From a virus: a stretch of 64,000 bases of DNA. A program made the position numbers and the translations under genes. The notes beneath the pieces were generated by a model that saw only the letters and a list, made by a program, of their open reading frames with translations, did no database searches and was not told the DNA's origin. The stretch is taken from the IMG/VR virus record IMGVR_UViG_3300032313_000840, positions 17,932-81,931 of that record. The stretch is one strand, 5' to 3'. Of the stretch, positions 17,656 through 24,934 are shown one piece after another (position 1 is the stretch's first letter; each line of letters starts with the position of its first letter).

Positions 17656-17663
17656 TATAAATA
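17656..17663 (+). promoter_or_regulatory. T4-type late promoter, leaderless
   Basis: Perfect TATAAATA ending 5 bases before the ATG at 17669. Confidence 0.85.
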
Positions 17664-17668
17664 ATATT

Positions 17669-18430
17669 ATGAAACACCTTGAACAATATTACCGTAATCT
17701 TTCCGAGCAACTTGAGCGCCAAATTGCCATTCTTGAAGCCAAACTCAAGGATAAGAAGAAGGGCAAGAAAGAAAAGTTAGCCGGTAAGGACTATGACAAG
17801 GACGGAGAACTTGAAACTTCTAAGGAAGAGCACAGGGGTGCTGTTGACAATGCAATTAAGAAGGCTGTTGCCAAGAAGAAGGGTGTTCTCAAAGAAGGCC
17901 GCGAAGTCTCAACCGGAAACATCGTATATGGTGGCTTCCCAAGAGTCATGAATGAATCCCAAGAATCCTATCTGGTTCCTGTTCAGTCAACCCCAAATTC
18001 AGGTGCGCTTCCACCCCAAAAGCCAACCAATTTGATGCCAATGGATAATAATAGTAATGGTATACATGATAAATTAGATGCAATAACATGGAATGCGAAA
18101 GCATATGGCACACCATATCCATCAGAATCATTTGCTGCTGCTGCTTCAGCTGCCATAGCTGCTGGTGATGCAGTAGGAAAGCTTCATGCTACTGCCAGAA
18201 CTGCAATGGGTCCAAATTACCAAGAAAGAGGATTTTTAAAAGATCCAGCATTTTTAGCTGCACGTGAAAAACAATTAGCAGCAGAAGCAGCAATGAAAGC
18301 ACATCCACATTATGGTGAAGCCCAAAAAGGTCATCCATCAACTCGTAGAGGTCCTTTAACAGATGAAGAAAGAACTGAAATGCGTGGTTACGGAATGCCC
18401 GGGTCTGGTTCTAGATGGACTGGCGACTAA
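17669..18430 (+). CDS. late protein of the LEQYYRNLxEQL N-terminal family
   Basis: 253 residues. The head MKHLEQYYRNLSEQL..ILEAKL is shared with the proteins at 40531, 41802 and 43477, which otherwise differ. A charged linker is followed by AGKDYDKDGELETSKEEHRGAVDNAIKKA (about 38-66), a Ca-loop-like block I know from T4-like phage proteins. The Ala-rich C-terminal half is probably unstructured. Likely a head-internal or virion protein. Confidence 0.68.
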   Translation: MKHLEQYYRNLSEQLERQIAILEAKLKDKKKGKKEKLAGKDYDKDGELETSKEEHRGAVDNAIKKAVAKKKGVLKEGREVSTGNIVYGGFPRVMNESQESYLVPVQSTPNSGALPPQKPTNLMPMDNNSNGIHDKLDAITWNAKAYGTPYPSESFAAAASAAIAAGDAVGKLHATARTAMGPNYQERGFLKDPAFLAAREKQLAAEAAMKAHPHYGEAQKGHPSTRRGPLTDEERTEMRGYGMPGSGSRWTGD

Positions 18431-18458
18431 TCCCCTGTAAAGATCGCAAGGTCTTTCG

Positions 18459-18492
18459 ACCCCTTCTAATCTCTGCGCAGAAGGGGTTTTTC
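18459..18492 (+). terminator. intrinsic terminator
   Basis: ACCCCTTCT / AGAAGGGGT stem (loop AATCTCTGCGC) followed by TTTTCTTT. Confidence 0.8.
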
Positions 18493-18496
18493 TTTC

Positions 18497-18504
18497 CATA
18501 AATA
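18497..18504 (+). promoter_or_regulatory. T4-type late promoter, leaderless
   Basis: CATAAATA ending 5 bases before the ATG at 18510. Confidence 0.75.
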
Positions 18505-18509
18505 ATTCT

Positions 18510-19364
18510 ATGATCAAGGCTGTAGGCGACAAATTTTATGTTATGGACTCCACAGGTAAAAAAATACTGGGAAAACATGCCTCTAAGAAGAAAGCAATTG
18601 CCCAACTACAGGCCATTGAAATCTCAAAGCACAGAAATGAATCAAGAATTTTAAGATTTTCTGAATATCTTTCAGAAAGCCTACAGACTCTTCAATATCA
18701 TGATGTATTGAATCCAGATCTTTGGGATGGTTTTGAACTCAAGGATGATGTAAGACAAAAGTTGCTTGAGATAGGTGATGAATGGAGCCATTGGGCCAAA
18801 TTGCCATTACATGCAATCAAGGATTATATTTTTGTTGGAGGCAATGCAAACTTCAATTACACACCTCAGTCAGATGTCGATCTGCACATTCTAATTGATT
18901 CAAAGGTTATTGCTGACTGCCCAGAGTTTATTGAAGATTACTTCAATGACAAAAAGGATTTGTGGAAACTCAAACATGACATATCAATCTACGGCCATCC
19001 CGTAGAGATTTATGCACAAGATATAAACAACAAGATTCCAGAGAATCAAGGAGTCTACAGCCTGACAAAGAATGAATGGCTGTCCAAACCAGTTCATTTA
19101 GATATTGATATAAACAACATTGCCAATGATACTGATGTCGAAGAATTAAAAACCAAAATAGATTCTTTGATTGCACAAAATGCAGACACCACAGAAGTTC
19201 AAGAACTAAAAGATCAGATCAAGGCAATGCGTGGCCAAAGCATCTCTGCAAAGGGAGAGTTTGGTGAAGGCAATCTGATCTTCAAAGAACTTCGTAATCT
19301 TGGATATCTTGACAAGATGAACGATTATATCGAATTGAATAGAGATAAAAAATTATCTCTTTGA
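18510..19364 (+). CDS. nucleotidyltransferase-fold protein
   Basis: 284 residues. The block FVGGNANFNYTPQSDVDLHILID (about residues 109-131) carries the G-G..S-D-x-D-L-H signature of the DNA polymerase beta/MNT nucleotidyltransferase fold. The first 40 residues (GKKILGKHASKKKAIAQLQAIE) are a small module common in phage proteins. An internal ILRFSEYLSES near residue 50 repeats the cargo-head motif. Possible activity is nucleotidyl transfer to a protein, RNA or small molecule. Late promoter. Confidence 0.7.
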   Translation: MIKAVGDKFYVMDSTGKKILGKHASKKKAIAQLQAIEISKHRNESRILRFSEYLSESLQTLQYHDVLNPDLWDGFELKDDVRQKLLEIGDEWSHWAKLPLHAIKDYIFVGGNANFNYTPQSDVDLHILIDSKVIADCPEFIEDYFNDKKDLWKLKHDISIYGHPVEIYAQDINNKIPENQGVYSLTKNEWLSKPVHLDIDINNIANDTDVEELKTKIDSLIAQNADTTEVQELKDQIKAMRGQSISAKGEFGEGNLIFKELRNLGYLDKMNDYIELNRDKKLSL

Positions 19365-19625
19365 TCAACGTTCGACTGCTTCAACCCAATCTTGGTGCAC
19401 TAGATGATTTCCTTGAAATCCATCTTTGATCTTTGATAGATCCCAAAGAATCACATCACCTACTTGAATGTCTTCAGTGAGTTTGTTGCCGACTGCCAAT
19501 ACCTTTGCACGAATGATCTTGTATTTAGATCTCTCTTGAAAGATAATTCCGGCTTCAGTGGTTTTTTCTCCACCAACCAAAGACTTTGCGACGATCCACT
19601 TGCCGATAGGTTTCATATTACTCAT
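19365..19625 (-). CDS. GroES-like co-chaperonin
   Basis: 86 residues. MKPIGKWIVAKSLVGGEKTTEAGIIF..ERSKYKIIRAKVLAVGNKLTEDIQVGDVILWD..VEAVE follows the GroES/Cpn10 pattern (MKPLGDRVLVK...TAGGIILP...KVVAVG...GDKVL...). Co-chaperonins cap GroEL; T4 gp31 does this for capsid protein folding, and this protein is a plausible functional equivalent. I prefer the ATG at 19625, directly behind the upstream small gene, whose end provides AAGAAAG. Confidence 0.82.
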   Translation of the reverse strand: MSNMKPIGKWIVAKSLVGGEKTTEAGIIFQERSKYKIIRAKVLAVGNKLTEDIQVGDVILWDLSKIKDGFQGNHLVHQDWVEAVER

Positions 19626-19626
19626 A

Positions 19627-19737
19627 TTATTTCTTTCTTGAATCACTAATCATGCACCAGATGCCATAACCGATTAACCAAAAACCAGGAATGGATGCAA
19701 CAGTACATATTAATAATACTATAATTTTCTCAGTCAT
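19627..19737 (-). CDS. small single-span membrane protein
   Basis: 36 residues with one hydrophobic helix (IIVLLICTVASIPGFWLIG) and a basic tail (SDSRKK). It ends 1 base before the GroES start and begins next to tRNA-Gln. Function unknown; small membrane peptides of this kind are common in phage accessory regions. Confidence 0.55.
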   Translation of the reverse strand: MTEKIIVLLICTVASIPGFWLIGYGIWCMISDSRKK

Positions 19738-19739
19738 AA

Positions 19740-19810
19740 TTCCTCAGATAGGATTCGAACCTATACAAAGAGATCCAAAGTCTCTGGTGCTACCATTACA
19801 CTACCGAGGA
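19740..19810 (-). tRNA. tRNA-Gln (TTG)
   Basis: 71 nt. Acceptor TCCTCGG/CTGAGGA, anticodon loop CTTTGGA (TTG), T-loop TTCGAAT, discriminator A, CCA not encoded. Its first 15 bases are also the last codons and stop of the SpoU-like gene. Confidence 0.92.
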
Positions 19811-20344
19811 GTGAATTTTAGCGCAATAATTATTCATAATAATTGAACTTGCGCAACCAACATTGATGCTTCTTACAGATCCGTACTGAGGGATATACAA
19901 GACATCATCACACATACTTAGCACATCCGTAGGAACGCCAATTTGTTCCTGCCCAAAGATCATAATATAATGCACATTTGGATCAAAGTCAAATGCATTT
20001 ACATCCTTGGCTTCAGGAATGTTGTCTATTCCAATTAGTCTGACTGGTCCTGATTCTTGCTTGGATTCAAAATAAGATCCAAGATTATCAATACTTCGTA
20101 CATGATAAAAATTGGTATAATGGTGAGTACCAACAGTACCACGACGATCATATTTTTTATGCCCATAGATTACTACTTCTTTCGCAAGAAACGCATTAGC
20201 ATTTCGAATGACCGTGGCGATATTAAAGTCATTGCCAATATTGCAACACACAACACTGAAGTTATGTCTTTTAGTATCAAGGTCAGCCCTGATTGCATCG
20301 TCGTTCCAATAATGGTAATGATCAATAATATTACGAGTTTCCAT
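19796..20344 (-). CDS. SpoU/TrmH-family RNA 2'-O-methyltransferase
   Basis: 182 residues. The three SPOUT motifs are present: NIATVIRNANAF (about 41-52), IMIFGQEQIGVP (about 128-139) and IPQYGSVRSINVGCASSIIM (about 151-170, trefoil-knot SAM site). Such enzymes 2'-O-methylate tRNA or rRNA using SAM. The last codons (SSVV-stop) lie inside tRNA-Gln, so the transcript carries both. The next upstream gene overlaps its start by 14 bases. Confidence 0.85.
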   Translation of the reverse strand: METRNIIDHYHYWNDDAIRADLDTKRHNFSVVCCNIGNDFNIATVIRNANAFLAKEVVIYGHKKYDRRGTVGTHHYTNFYHVRSIDNLGSYFESKQESGPVRLIGIDNIPEAKDVNAFDFDPNVHYIMIFGQEQIGVPTDVLSMCDDVLYIPQYGSVRSINVGCASSIIMNNYCAKIHSSVV

Positions 20345-20783
20345 CGGTCTTCTGCCAATTATTCAAAATCCAACTTGAAGAATTTTTCTTATCTTCTCCA
20401 CCAACTCCAAACATGAAAGAAAGATTATTGTCTTGATAATCCATCTCAGGAATGTTTTTTCCATTTCTATCTCCACCATTGGCAAAGATAATATGGGCAT
20501 CGGGATATTTCATTCTCACTCTGTGAATTGCATCTTTTGCACTATTGTCAGAATCATCAAAGTCAATAACTTCATCAACTCCCTTAATGTTCTGCATGAT
20601 GGTTGCTCTTTCCTCAAATGGTAAGAAACTTTTACCTTTTTTTCTTACAAGCCATTCGTCGGAATTTACTCCAGCGATTAGATGTGTTCCATGTTTACGT
20701 GCAGCAGCAACATATGCAATGTGACCACTGTGAACTGGATCAAATCCACCTGTAATCAAAACGATTGTTAAACTTTTATTCAT
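20331..20783 (-). CDS. cytidylyltransferase-like nucleotidyltransferase
   Basis: 150 residues. TGGFDPVHSGHIAYVAAARK (about 11-30) contains the HxGH motif of the nucleotidylyltransferase superfamily; GVNSDEWLVRKKGKSFLPFEERATIM and the following VDEVIDF block match the TagD/HldE C-terminal subgroup (glycerol-phosphate or heptose-phosphate nucleotidyl transfer). The C-terminal 40 residues diverge from the bacterial enzymes. It could activate a sugar or polyol phosphate; the substrate is unknown. Confidence 0.8.
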   Translation of the reverse strand: MNKSLTIVLITGGFDPVHSGHIAYVAAARKHGTHLIAGVNSDEWLVRKKGKSFLPFEERATIMQNIKGVDEVIDFDDSDNSAKDAIHRVRMKYPDAHIIFANGGDRNGKNIPEMDYQDNNLSFMFGVGGEDKKNSSSWILNNWQKTDGNS

Positions 20784-20800
20784 TGTGGTTAATTACTTTC

Positions 20801-21244
20801 TTATTCCACAACCTCATAGCCATTCTTGATTCTAACTTCTTCGCAAAATGTATGACAATCAATTGCAGATCTGCATAGTTTTCCGGGCTTTCCGGTAACC
20901 TCACAAATCTTGTAAGATTCATCTTCTGCAGTATCAATCAACTTTCGAACATCATGATATAGTTTGTCATTGTCTGTGTTCATCATGTAATAGAACCGAA
21001 GACCACCAAACTTTTCTTTGATCTGAAGAAGCATGAACATAGGCTGTTCAGGATTTTCCTTGATATTCTTTCTCTCTTCATCAAGAAGAACAGAAAGATC
21101 AGAGCAGAGTTTATCAACAAGTAGATACCAACCACTTGGAAGATTATATGGCGAACTATGAACCATACCCTTGAAAACAGAAGGATAGTCTTCAATCAGT
21201 TTATCAATTGGATCTGCGTACTCTTTTAGTTCAATAGGATTCAT
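20801..21244 (-). CDS. conserved-type phage protein, unknown
   Basis: 147 residues from the ATG that overlaps the upstream stop (ATGA). Contains MLLQIKEKFGGLRFYYMMN and a paired-Cys block CEVTGKPGKLC further on, a pattern I recognise from phage and bacterial proteins of unknown function with a treble-clef-like Cys pair. Co-translated with the small upstream gene. Confidence 0.65.
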   Translation of the reverse strand: MNPIELKEYADPIDKLIEDYPSVFKGMVHSSPYNLPSGWYLLVDKLCSDLSVLLDEERKNIKENPEQPMFMLLQIKEKFGGLRFYYMMNTDNDKLYHDVRKLIDTAEDESYKICEVTGKPGKLCRSAIDCHTFCEEVRIKNGYEVVE

Positions 21245-21441
21245 TCGTCTTTTCCTTTCCCCCAACCAGTTCCATGGTTGTAGGCAGTGATTATAGATTC
21301 CTTAGTCTCCAGTGCACAGTTACGCTGCACACGGAGTACACGAATTTCTTCTGCGGCATCTCGGCAAACTTCAAATACTTCTCGGTTTGCATCGTGCCAC
21401 TTATCGGCCATATTTCTCAAACGTAGTTCAATGTCTTTCAT
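21241..21441 (-). CDS. small helical protein
   Basis: 66 residues, charged and helical, with DAAEEIRVLRVQRNCA, similar to the DEIErLRaeRD motif of many small phage proteins. Probably transcribed from tRNA-Glu onward. Function unknown. Confidence 0.6.
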   Translation of the reverse strand: MKDIELRLRNMADKWHDANREVFEVCRDAAEEIRVLRVQRNCALETKESIITAYNHGTGWGKGKDE

Positions 21442-21449
21442 AGGTTTAG

Positions 21450-21524
21450 TGATCCTGACGGGATTCGAACCCGTGTTGTGGCCTTGAAAGGGCCGCGTCC
21501 TTGACCAGACTAGACGACAGGACC
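21450..21524 (-). tRNA. tRNA-Glu (TTC)
   Basis: 75 nt. Acceptor GGTCCTG/CAGGATC (one G-T), anticodon loop CTTTCAA (TTC), T-loop TTCGAAT, discriminator A, CCA not encoded. Confidence 0.92.
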
Positions 21525-21530
21525 ATTGTA

Positions 21531-21695
21531 TTAGTCAAACTTTGCGCGAATTTCGTTAGCGAGGAAGGCGACCATCATACCAATAATGCTGCCAACCAAT
21601 GCACCTTCGTAGTTAAAGTGATATGCCATGCCAATCATGTTAATCATGGCAAGAAGAGTCAGAGGAACGGTAAGTTTGTTGATTACGGTTTTCAT
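21531..21695 (-). CDS. small membrane protein
   Basis: 54 residues from MKTVINKL. Two hydrophobic segments (LTLLAMINMIGMAYH and GALVGSIIGMMVAFLA). The start is chosen because a sigma70-type promoter ends 6 bases upstream; an in-frame ATG 18 bases earlier lies inside the -10 region. Function unknown. Confidence 0.6.
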   Translation of the reverse strand: MKTVINKLTVPLTLLAMINMIGMAYHFNYEGALVGSIIGMMVAFLANEIRAKFD

Positions 21696-21729
21696 GCCTT
21701 CAGTATACACCATATAGAACCCCTGTCAA
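21696..21729 (-). promoter_or_regulatory. sigma70-type promoter, leaderless arrangement
   Basis: TTGACA (21724-21729), 16-base spacer, TATACT (21702-21707), 6 bases to the ATG at 21695. Probably also the start of the tRNA-Glu unit. Confidence 0.8.
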
Positions 21730-21730
21730 A

Positions 21731-21738
21731 CATAAATA
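21731..21738 (+). promoter_or_regulatory. T4-type late promoter
   Basis: CATAAATA ending 7 bases before the ATG at 21746; back to back with the minus-strand promoter. Confidence 0.7.
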
Positions 21739-21745
21739 TTGTAGT

Positions 21746-22051
21746 ATGAAGTCTTTTAAAGAATTTCTTATTGAATCTTCGGCTGCATGGCAACGCTCAG
21801 AGGGCAAAGATCCTGAAGGGGGCCTGAACCGTAAAGGTGTTGCATCTTACCGTAGAGAGAATCCTGGCTCAAAACTCTCCATGGCCGTGACAACCAAGCC
21901 ATCCAAGTTAAAGCCAGGATCAAAAGCCGCAAAAAGAAGAAAATCCTTCTGCAGCCGCATGAAGGGTATGAAAGCTAAACTTACTTCTGCAAAGACCGCA
22001 AGAGATCCCGATTCAAGAATCAATAAGTCCTTGCGTAAATGGAATTGTTAA
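21746..22051 (+). CDS. small basic late protein with capsid-targeting-like head (DUF6321-like)
   Basis: 101 residues. Head MKSFKEFLIESS, then AWQRSEGKDPEGGLNRKGVASYRRENPGSKL and SKAAKRRKSFCSRMKGM..DPDSRINKSLRKWNC, a very conserved phage module that I associate with DUF6321. Strongly basic, so it may bind DNA or RNA. The head ends with LIE-S, which fits a T4 prohead-protease site. Proposed as capsid cargo; molecular function unknown. Confidence 0.72.
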   Translation: MKSFKEFLIESSAAWQRSEGKDPEGGLNRKGVASYRRENPGSKLSMAVTTKPSKLKPGSKAAKRRKSFCSRMKGMKAKLTSAKTARDPDSRINKSLRKWNC

Positions 22052-22158
22052 TTTTTACTTTCTTTGAAGTAAATTAAAACTTCTGCAATTCCCAAAGCAA
22101 TTACTGGTAGAAACGTAGCCCCAGCAAACCACCAAAATGGTACGGTATGTTCTACCAT
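22048..22158 (-). CDS. small single-span membrane protein
   Basis: 36 residues with a hydrophobic core (FWWFAGATFLPVIALGIAEVLIYF) and a charged tail. Its stop overlaps the end of the plus-strand gene at 22051. The upstream peptide ends at its start codon (TAATGG overlap). Too short for family assignment. Confidence 0.5.
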   Translation of the reverse strand: MVEHTVPFWWFAGATFLPVIALGIAEVLIYFKESKN

Positions 22159-22250
22159 TAGACTTCACATCCAGTCTTCTTTTTCTTTGTAAGAAAATAT
22201 TTTATCATTCCTTCGATCATTCCAAAGATCATCAAAGGAAATATAATCAT
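22158..22250 (-). CDS. tiny membrane peptide (tentative)
   Basis: 30 residues (MIIFPLMIFGMIEGMIKYF, then a Lys-rich tail). Its ATG overlaps the stop of an upstream 22-residue frame (22315-22247) that could itself be translated. Plausible small membrane peptide, low certainty. Confidence 0.35.
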   Translation of the reverse strand: MIIFPLMIFGMIEGMIKYFLTKKKKTGCEV

Positions 22251-22299
22251 GAAACAAAGAGTGAGTACAGAAACTCTTTTAAATTCTTCAATGAAAAGA

Positions 22300-23058
22300 T
22301 CAATGGATCGCATATGTGTCCAGTTTTAAAGATCCATCTGAATCTTCATAAAGAAATGTGCAGTTGTCTTTTTCTGTCCAGCAGCCACAGTTGGCATATG
22401 TAATATTATTTACAGTATACAACTTAGGTTCGTGCAAATGACCACAGACAACTCCATCATATTTTTTTTCCTTGGCGTATTTGATAACAACGCTTTCAAA
22501 GCTTTCGATAAACTGGGCTGCTCTCTTTACTTTAATCTTCACATACTTTGAGATAGACCAGTATCTCATTCCCATCATTCTTCTGCACCAATTGAACCAA
22601 TCATTGATTTCCAATATTAGTTCATATGCATAATCACCAAGTTTGTAGATATAGGAACTGACAGGAAACTTTGTAAGAAAGTCAAACTGATGTCCATGAA
22701 GAATAAGAAACTTCTTTCCTGAAGAAGTAGTATATTCTTCTCGTTCACTCAAACTGATATTACCAAAGATATGATGGCCTGAAAACTTTGCCATGAACTC
22801 ATCATGATTTCCATAGATGTAATGAATCTTTGTTCCCTTGCGAGAAAGTTTGAGCAATCTTTCGATCACTTCCATATGGTGATTTTGTTTCTCGGCATTC
22901 ATTGAGAATGCCTGTTTGAATCTCCATATATCGATAATATCTCCCACAAGGAAGATATTATCAAATTCATTATTTTTTAGAAAAGCAATAAGAGGCTTTG
23001 TCTTTGCTTTCTTGGAAGCCAAATGAAAGTCTGAAAGAAAGACAGTCTTGTAATGCAT
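22300..23058 (-). CDS. LpxH-like calcineurin-type phosphoesterase
   Basis: 252 residues. Metallophosphoesterase motifs in order: SDFHLA (9-14), GDIIDIW (39-45), GNHDEF (85-90), HGHQFDF (about 121-127) and GHLHEP (about 204-209). The insert and length fit the LpxH family, which cleaves UDP-2,3-diacylglucosamine in lipid A synthesis. Phage members could alter host envelope or act on another nucleotide-linked substrate. Late box GATAAATA (23065-23072) ends 6 bases before the ATG. Confidence 0.82.
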   Translation of the reverse strand: MHYKTVFLSDFHLASKKAKTKPLIAFLKNNEFDNIFLVGDIIDIWRFKQAFSMNAEKQNHHMEVIERLLKLSRKGTKIHYIYGNHDEFMAKFSGHHIFGNISLSEREEYTTSSGKKFLILHGHQFDFLTKFPVSSYIYKLGDYAYELILEINDWFNWCRRMMGMRYWSISKYVKIKVKRAAQFIESFESVVIKYAKEKKYDGVVCGHLHEPKLYTVNNITYANCGCWTEKDNCTFLYEDSDGSLKLDTYAIH

Positions 23059-23067
23059 TTCTAATAT

Positions 23068-23502
23068 TTATCGCCGTCTAGAGAATGCAACCACGGAAGC
23101 CATCGCTACAAGCAATCCAATTCCCGGAGCAGGGACATGAGGATGGGGATCGTCAGTGAGTTCTTCAGGCACAAGATTCATGCAGACGTTTTCAATGCGG
23201 TCATACTGAATCGGAATAGTAAAGTCTTGGTCAACCATCTGAATGGTCTTGACAAGATTGCCATTGTTGTAAATCTTGTAGATCCAATAGCCTTCAGCCC
23301 TACCCATGAATAGATTGTTTCCAATAATCAACACTGGAACCGTAGGTAGATTGATTGCTTCCGTAGTCGGCACAGGCATTGTATAAGACAAATCAAAAGT
23401 CAGAGGCTTATCAAAGTGTTCTCCAAGATAAGTCGAACCCTGATAAACGGAACGGTCAATAACCTGACCGGACATATAAAGAGTAGAAACAGAAGTAATC
23501 AT
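23068..23502 (-). CDS. phage protein with PEP-CTERM-like C-terminus
   Basis: 144 residues. The C-terminal tail HVPAPGIGLLVAMASVVAFS plus RRR has the order VPxPG, one hydrophobic helix, Arg cluster that defines PEP-CTERM sorting signals, recognised by exosortase in bacteria such as planctomycetes, verrucomicrobia and some proteobacteria. There is no N-terminal signal peptide, although one is expected for such proteins, and the promoter 5 bases upstream leaves no room for one. The body is beta-rich and unassigned. It could be anchored or presented at the host envelope; inference. Confidence 0.65.
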   Translation of the reverse strand: MITSVSTLYMSGQVIDRSVYQGSTYLGEHFDKPLTFDLSYTMPVPTTEAINLPTVPVLIIGNNLFMGRAEGYWIYKIYNNGNLVKTIQMVDQDFTIPIQYDRIENVCMNLVPEELTDDPHPHVPAPGIGLLVAMASVVAFSRRR

Positions 23503-23535
23503 ATTTTATTATACCTTAATAAAGAAGACAGTCAA
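23503..23535 (-). promoter_or_regulatory. sigma70-type promoter, leaderless arrangement
   Basis: TTGACT (23530-23535), 16-base spacer, TATAAT (23508-23513), 5 bases to the ATG at 23502. Confidence 0.78.
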
Positions 23536-23538
23536 GTA

Positions 23539-24141
23539 TCAATTAAAGAACTTTTCCAAAGAGTTATTCTCTACAGTTTGTACAGATTTAATTTCACTGA
23601 TAAACCTGTCAATCGTATAAGATTTGGACAATTCCATGTGATCGTCAATTCCAAAAGTAATTAAAGGACAGAAAAAATTATAGATATCATTTTTAACCAT
23701 TTGATCGAATTGATCTATGACTTTATCAATAATTTTTTTGGGCATCAATAAATTGTTTTCTCTTTTCAAAGTGAAAACCATCAGATATCCCAATTTATAT
23801 TCATTGTCATAATGTTTTACATCAATGGCAGAACCAATAGCCTCTTCTATTCTGTTTCCTATATTTCTTTTTAAATTTCCGTATGGGCTTGAGTTTTTAT
23901 GGGCCGTTAAAATAAACTGAGATTGCTGTTGTGTTGCAATAGTCTTATACTCTATTGCAACTTTTTTCAATGGGAAATGAATATCCCATTTTTTTGATCC
24001 TCTATACAATGTTTTTATTTTATCTTCAGTAATTGAATTGCAGTTTACTTCTCTGTGTAAATGTGAATTGAGAGAGTTAAAATGTTTATTGCTAGTAACA
24101 CGGACCTGAGTCCAATAATCATTTAAAAAACTCAGGTCCAT
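23539..24141 (-). CDS. XhoI/PaeR7I-like restriction endonuclease-type protein
   Basis: 200 residues. The block KKWDIHFPLKKVAIEYKTI (about 50-68) followed by GNRIEEAIGSAIDVK (about 95-109) matches the catalytic region of PaeR7I/XhoI (WDLVV..AAIELKS...NNRxEEALGSAxD), with D and E-x-K of a PD-(D/E)XK site. No cognate DNA methyltransferase is adjacent. It may cut unmodified host or competitor DNA, with the phage protected otherwise; the specificity cannot be read from the sequence. Last gene of the leftward operon from 25373. Confidence 0.7.
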   Translation of the reverse strand: MDLSFLNDYWTQVRVTSNKHFNSLNSHLHREVNCNSITEDKIKTLYRGSKKWDIHFPLKKVAIEYKTIATQQQSQFILTAHKNSSPYGNLKRNIGNRIEEAIGSAIDVKHYDNEYKLGYLMVFTLKRENNLLMPKKIIDKVIDQFDQMVKNDIYNFFCPLITFGIDDHMELSKSYTIDRFISEIKSVQTVENNSLEKFFN

Positions 24142-24144
24142 AAT

Positions 24145-24510
24145 TTATTCCATATCCGTTTTGCGAAACTGATTATTATTGTCGTCAGCTTCCCAAACCA
24201 TCCCGTCCATTTCATTATTGTCATTGGGTCCAAAGAATCCCAATGCGTTGTCTATATCTGCCTTATCGTCCAAAGCCTGCTGCTGCTTCATCTTCTCCAT
24301 GCGCTCCGGTGTACGGAACTTCTTCATGAAGTCACACTTGCAATGGTCAAACTCACGATCATCAGCGTGAATGAGAAGCCCGTCCCATTCATTGCACCAA
24401 TGCCATCCATCGTCAAGTTCCTGTGCGGTCAGCATGACGCTCTCATCGCCATTAAAGGGCTGCATGAGGTAGTTCCAACGCTCTTGAGTCATTTTGTGTT
24501 TGTCAATCAT
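24145..24510 (-). CDS. hypothetical acidic protein
   Basis: 121 residues from MIDKHKMTQERW; a TTG 18 bases upstream is an alternative start. Asp/Asn-rich with a His/Cys segment (DDREFDHCKCDFMKKF). Directly upstream of the restriction-like nuclease by 3 bases, so it may be a partner or immunity protein; inference from position only. Confidence 0.6.
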   Translation of the reverse strand: MIDKHKMTQERWNYLMQPFNGDESVMLTAQELDDGWHWCNEWDGLLIHADDREFDHCKCDFMKKFRTPERMEKMKQQQALDDKADIDNALGFFGPNDNNEMDGMVWEADDNNNQFRKTDME

Positions 24511-24517
24511 TGGAAAA

Positions 24518-24700
24518 TTACTTTCCAAAAGTAATGGTGATCTTCTCAGCCAATTGAACGCACAGCATCATCATCATGAATGCCGTCCCAAGAAACATGA
24601 CGGTGACGGCAACATCCACGAGGAAGCCCAACACACCCTGTTCGGGAAAGAGGCTGAGGGTTTTGGTGACGGTCTTGGTGTTCTTTTTCTTGGTAGCCAT
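24518..24700 (-). CDS. small membrane protein
   Basis: 60 residues; basic N-terminus (MATKKKNTKTVTK), then one long hydrophobic helix (GFLVDVAVTVMFLGTAFMMMMLCV). Shares its first residues with the upstream gene (MATKxKxKxxxK). Function unknown. Confidence 0.65.
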   Translation of the reverse strand: MATKKKNTKTVTKTLSLFPEQGVLGFLVDVAVTVMFLGTAFMMMMLCVQLAEKITITFGK

Positions 24701-24702
24701 GT

Positions 24703-24933
24703 TTATTTCTTTTCTGAATGATTGATAAAGTCGGTTTCGTGCTTGAGGAAATCATCTTCAACCACATAGATGTTATGCGAGATCTTGTCCAACATATCTT
24801 GAATCTCAACCTGCGAGATGGTTCCATCCATGACATCATTACGCAGAAGATCAATCTGTTCAATGACGATGGAAAGTTTTTCCATTGCTTTGAAGAAGCG
24901 CTTCGGGCTCTTGGTCTTGGTCTTGGTAGCCAT
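24703..24933 (-). CDS. small helical protein
   Basis: 76 residues, basic head MATKTKTKSPKRFF and a helical body (LSIVIEQIDLLRNDVMDGTISQVEIQDMLDKI). The head is similar to the next gene in the operon. No family recognised. Confidence 0.65.
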   Translation of the reverse strand: MATKTKTKSPKRFFKAMEKLSIVIEQIDLLRNDVMDGTISQVEIQDMLDKISHNIYVVEDDFLKHETDFINHSEKK

Positions 24934-24934
24934 G

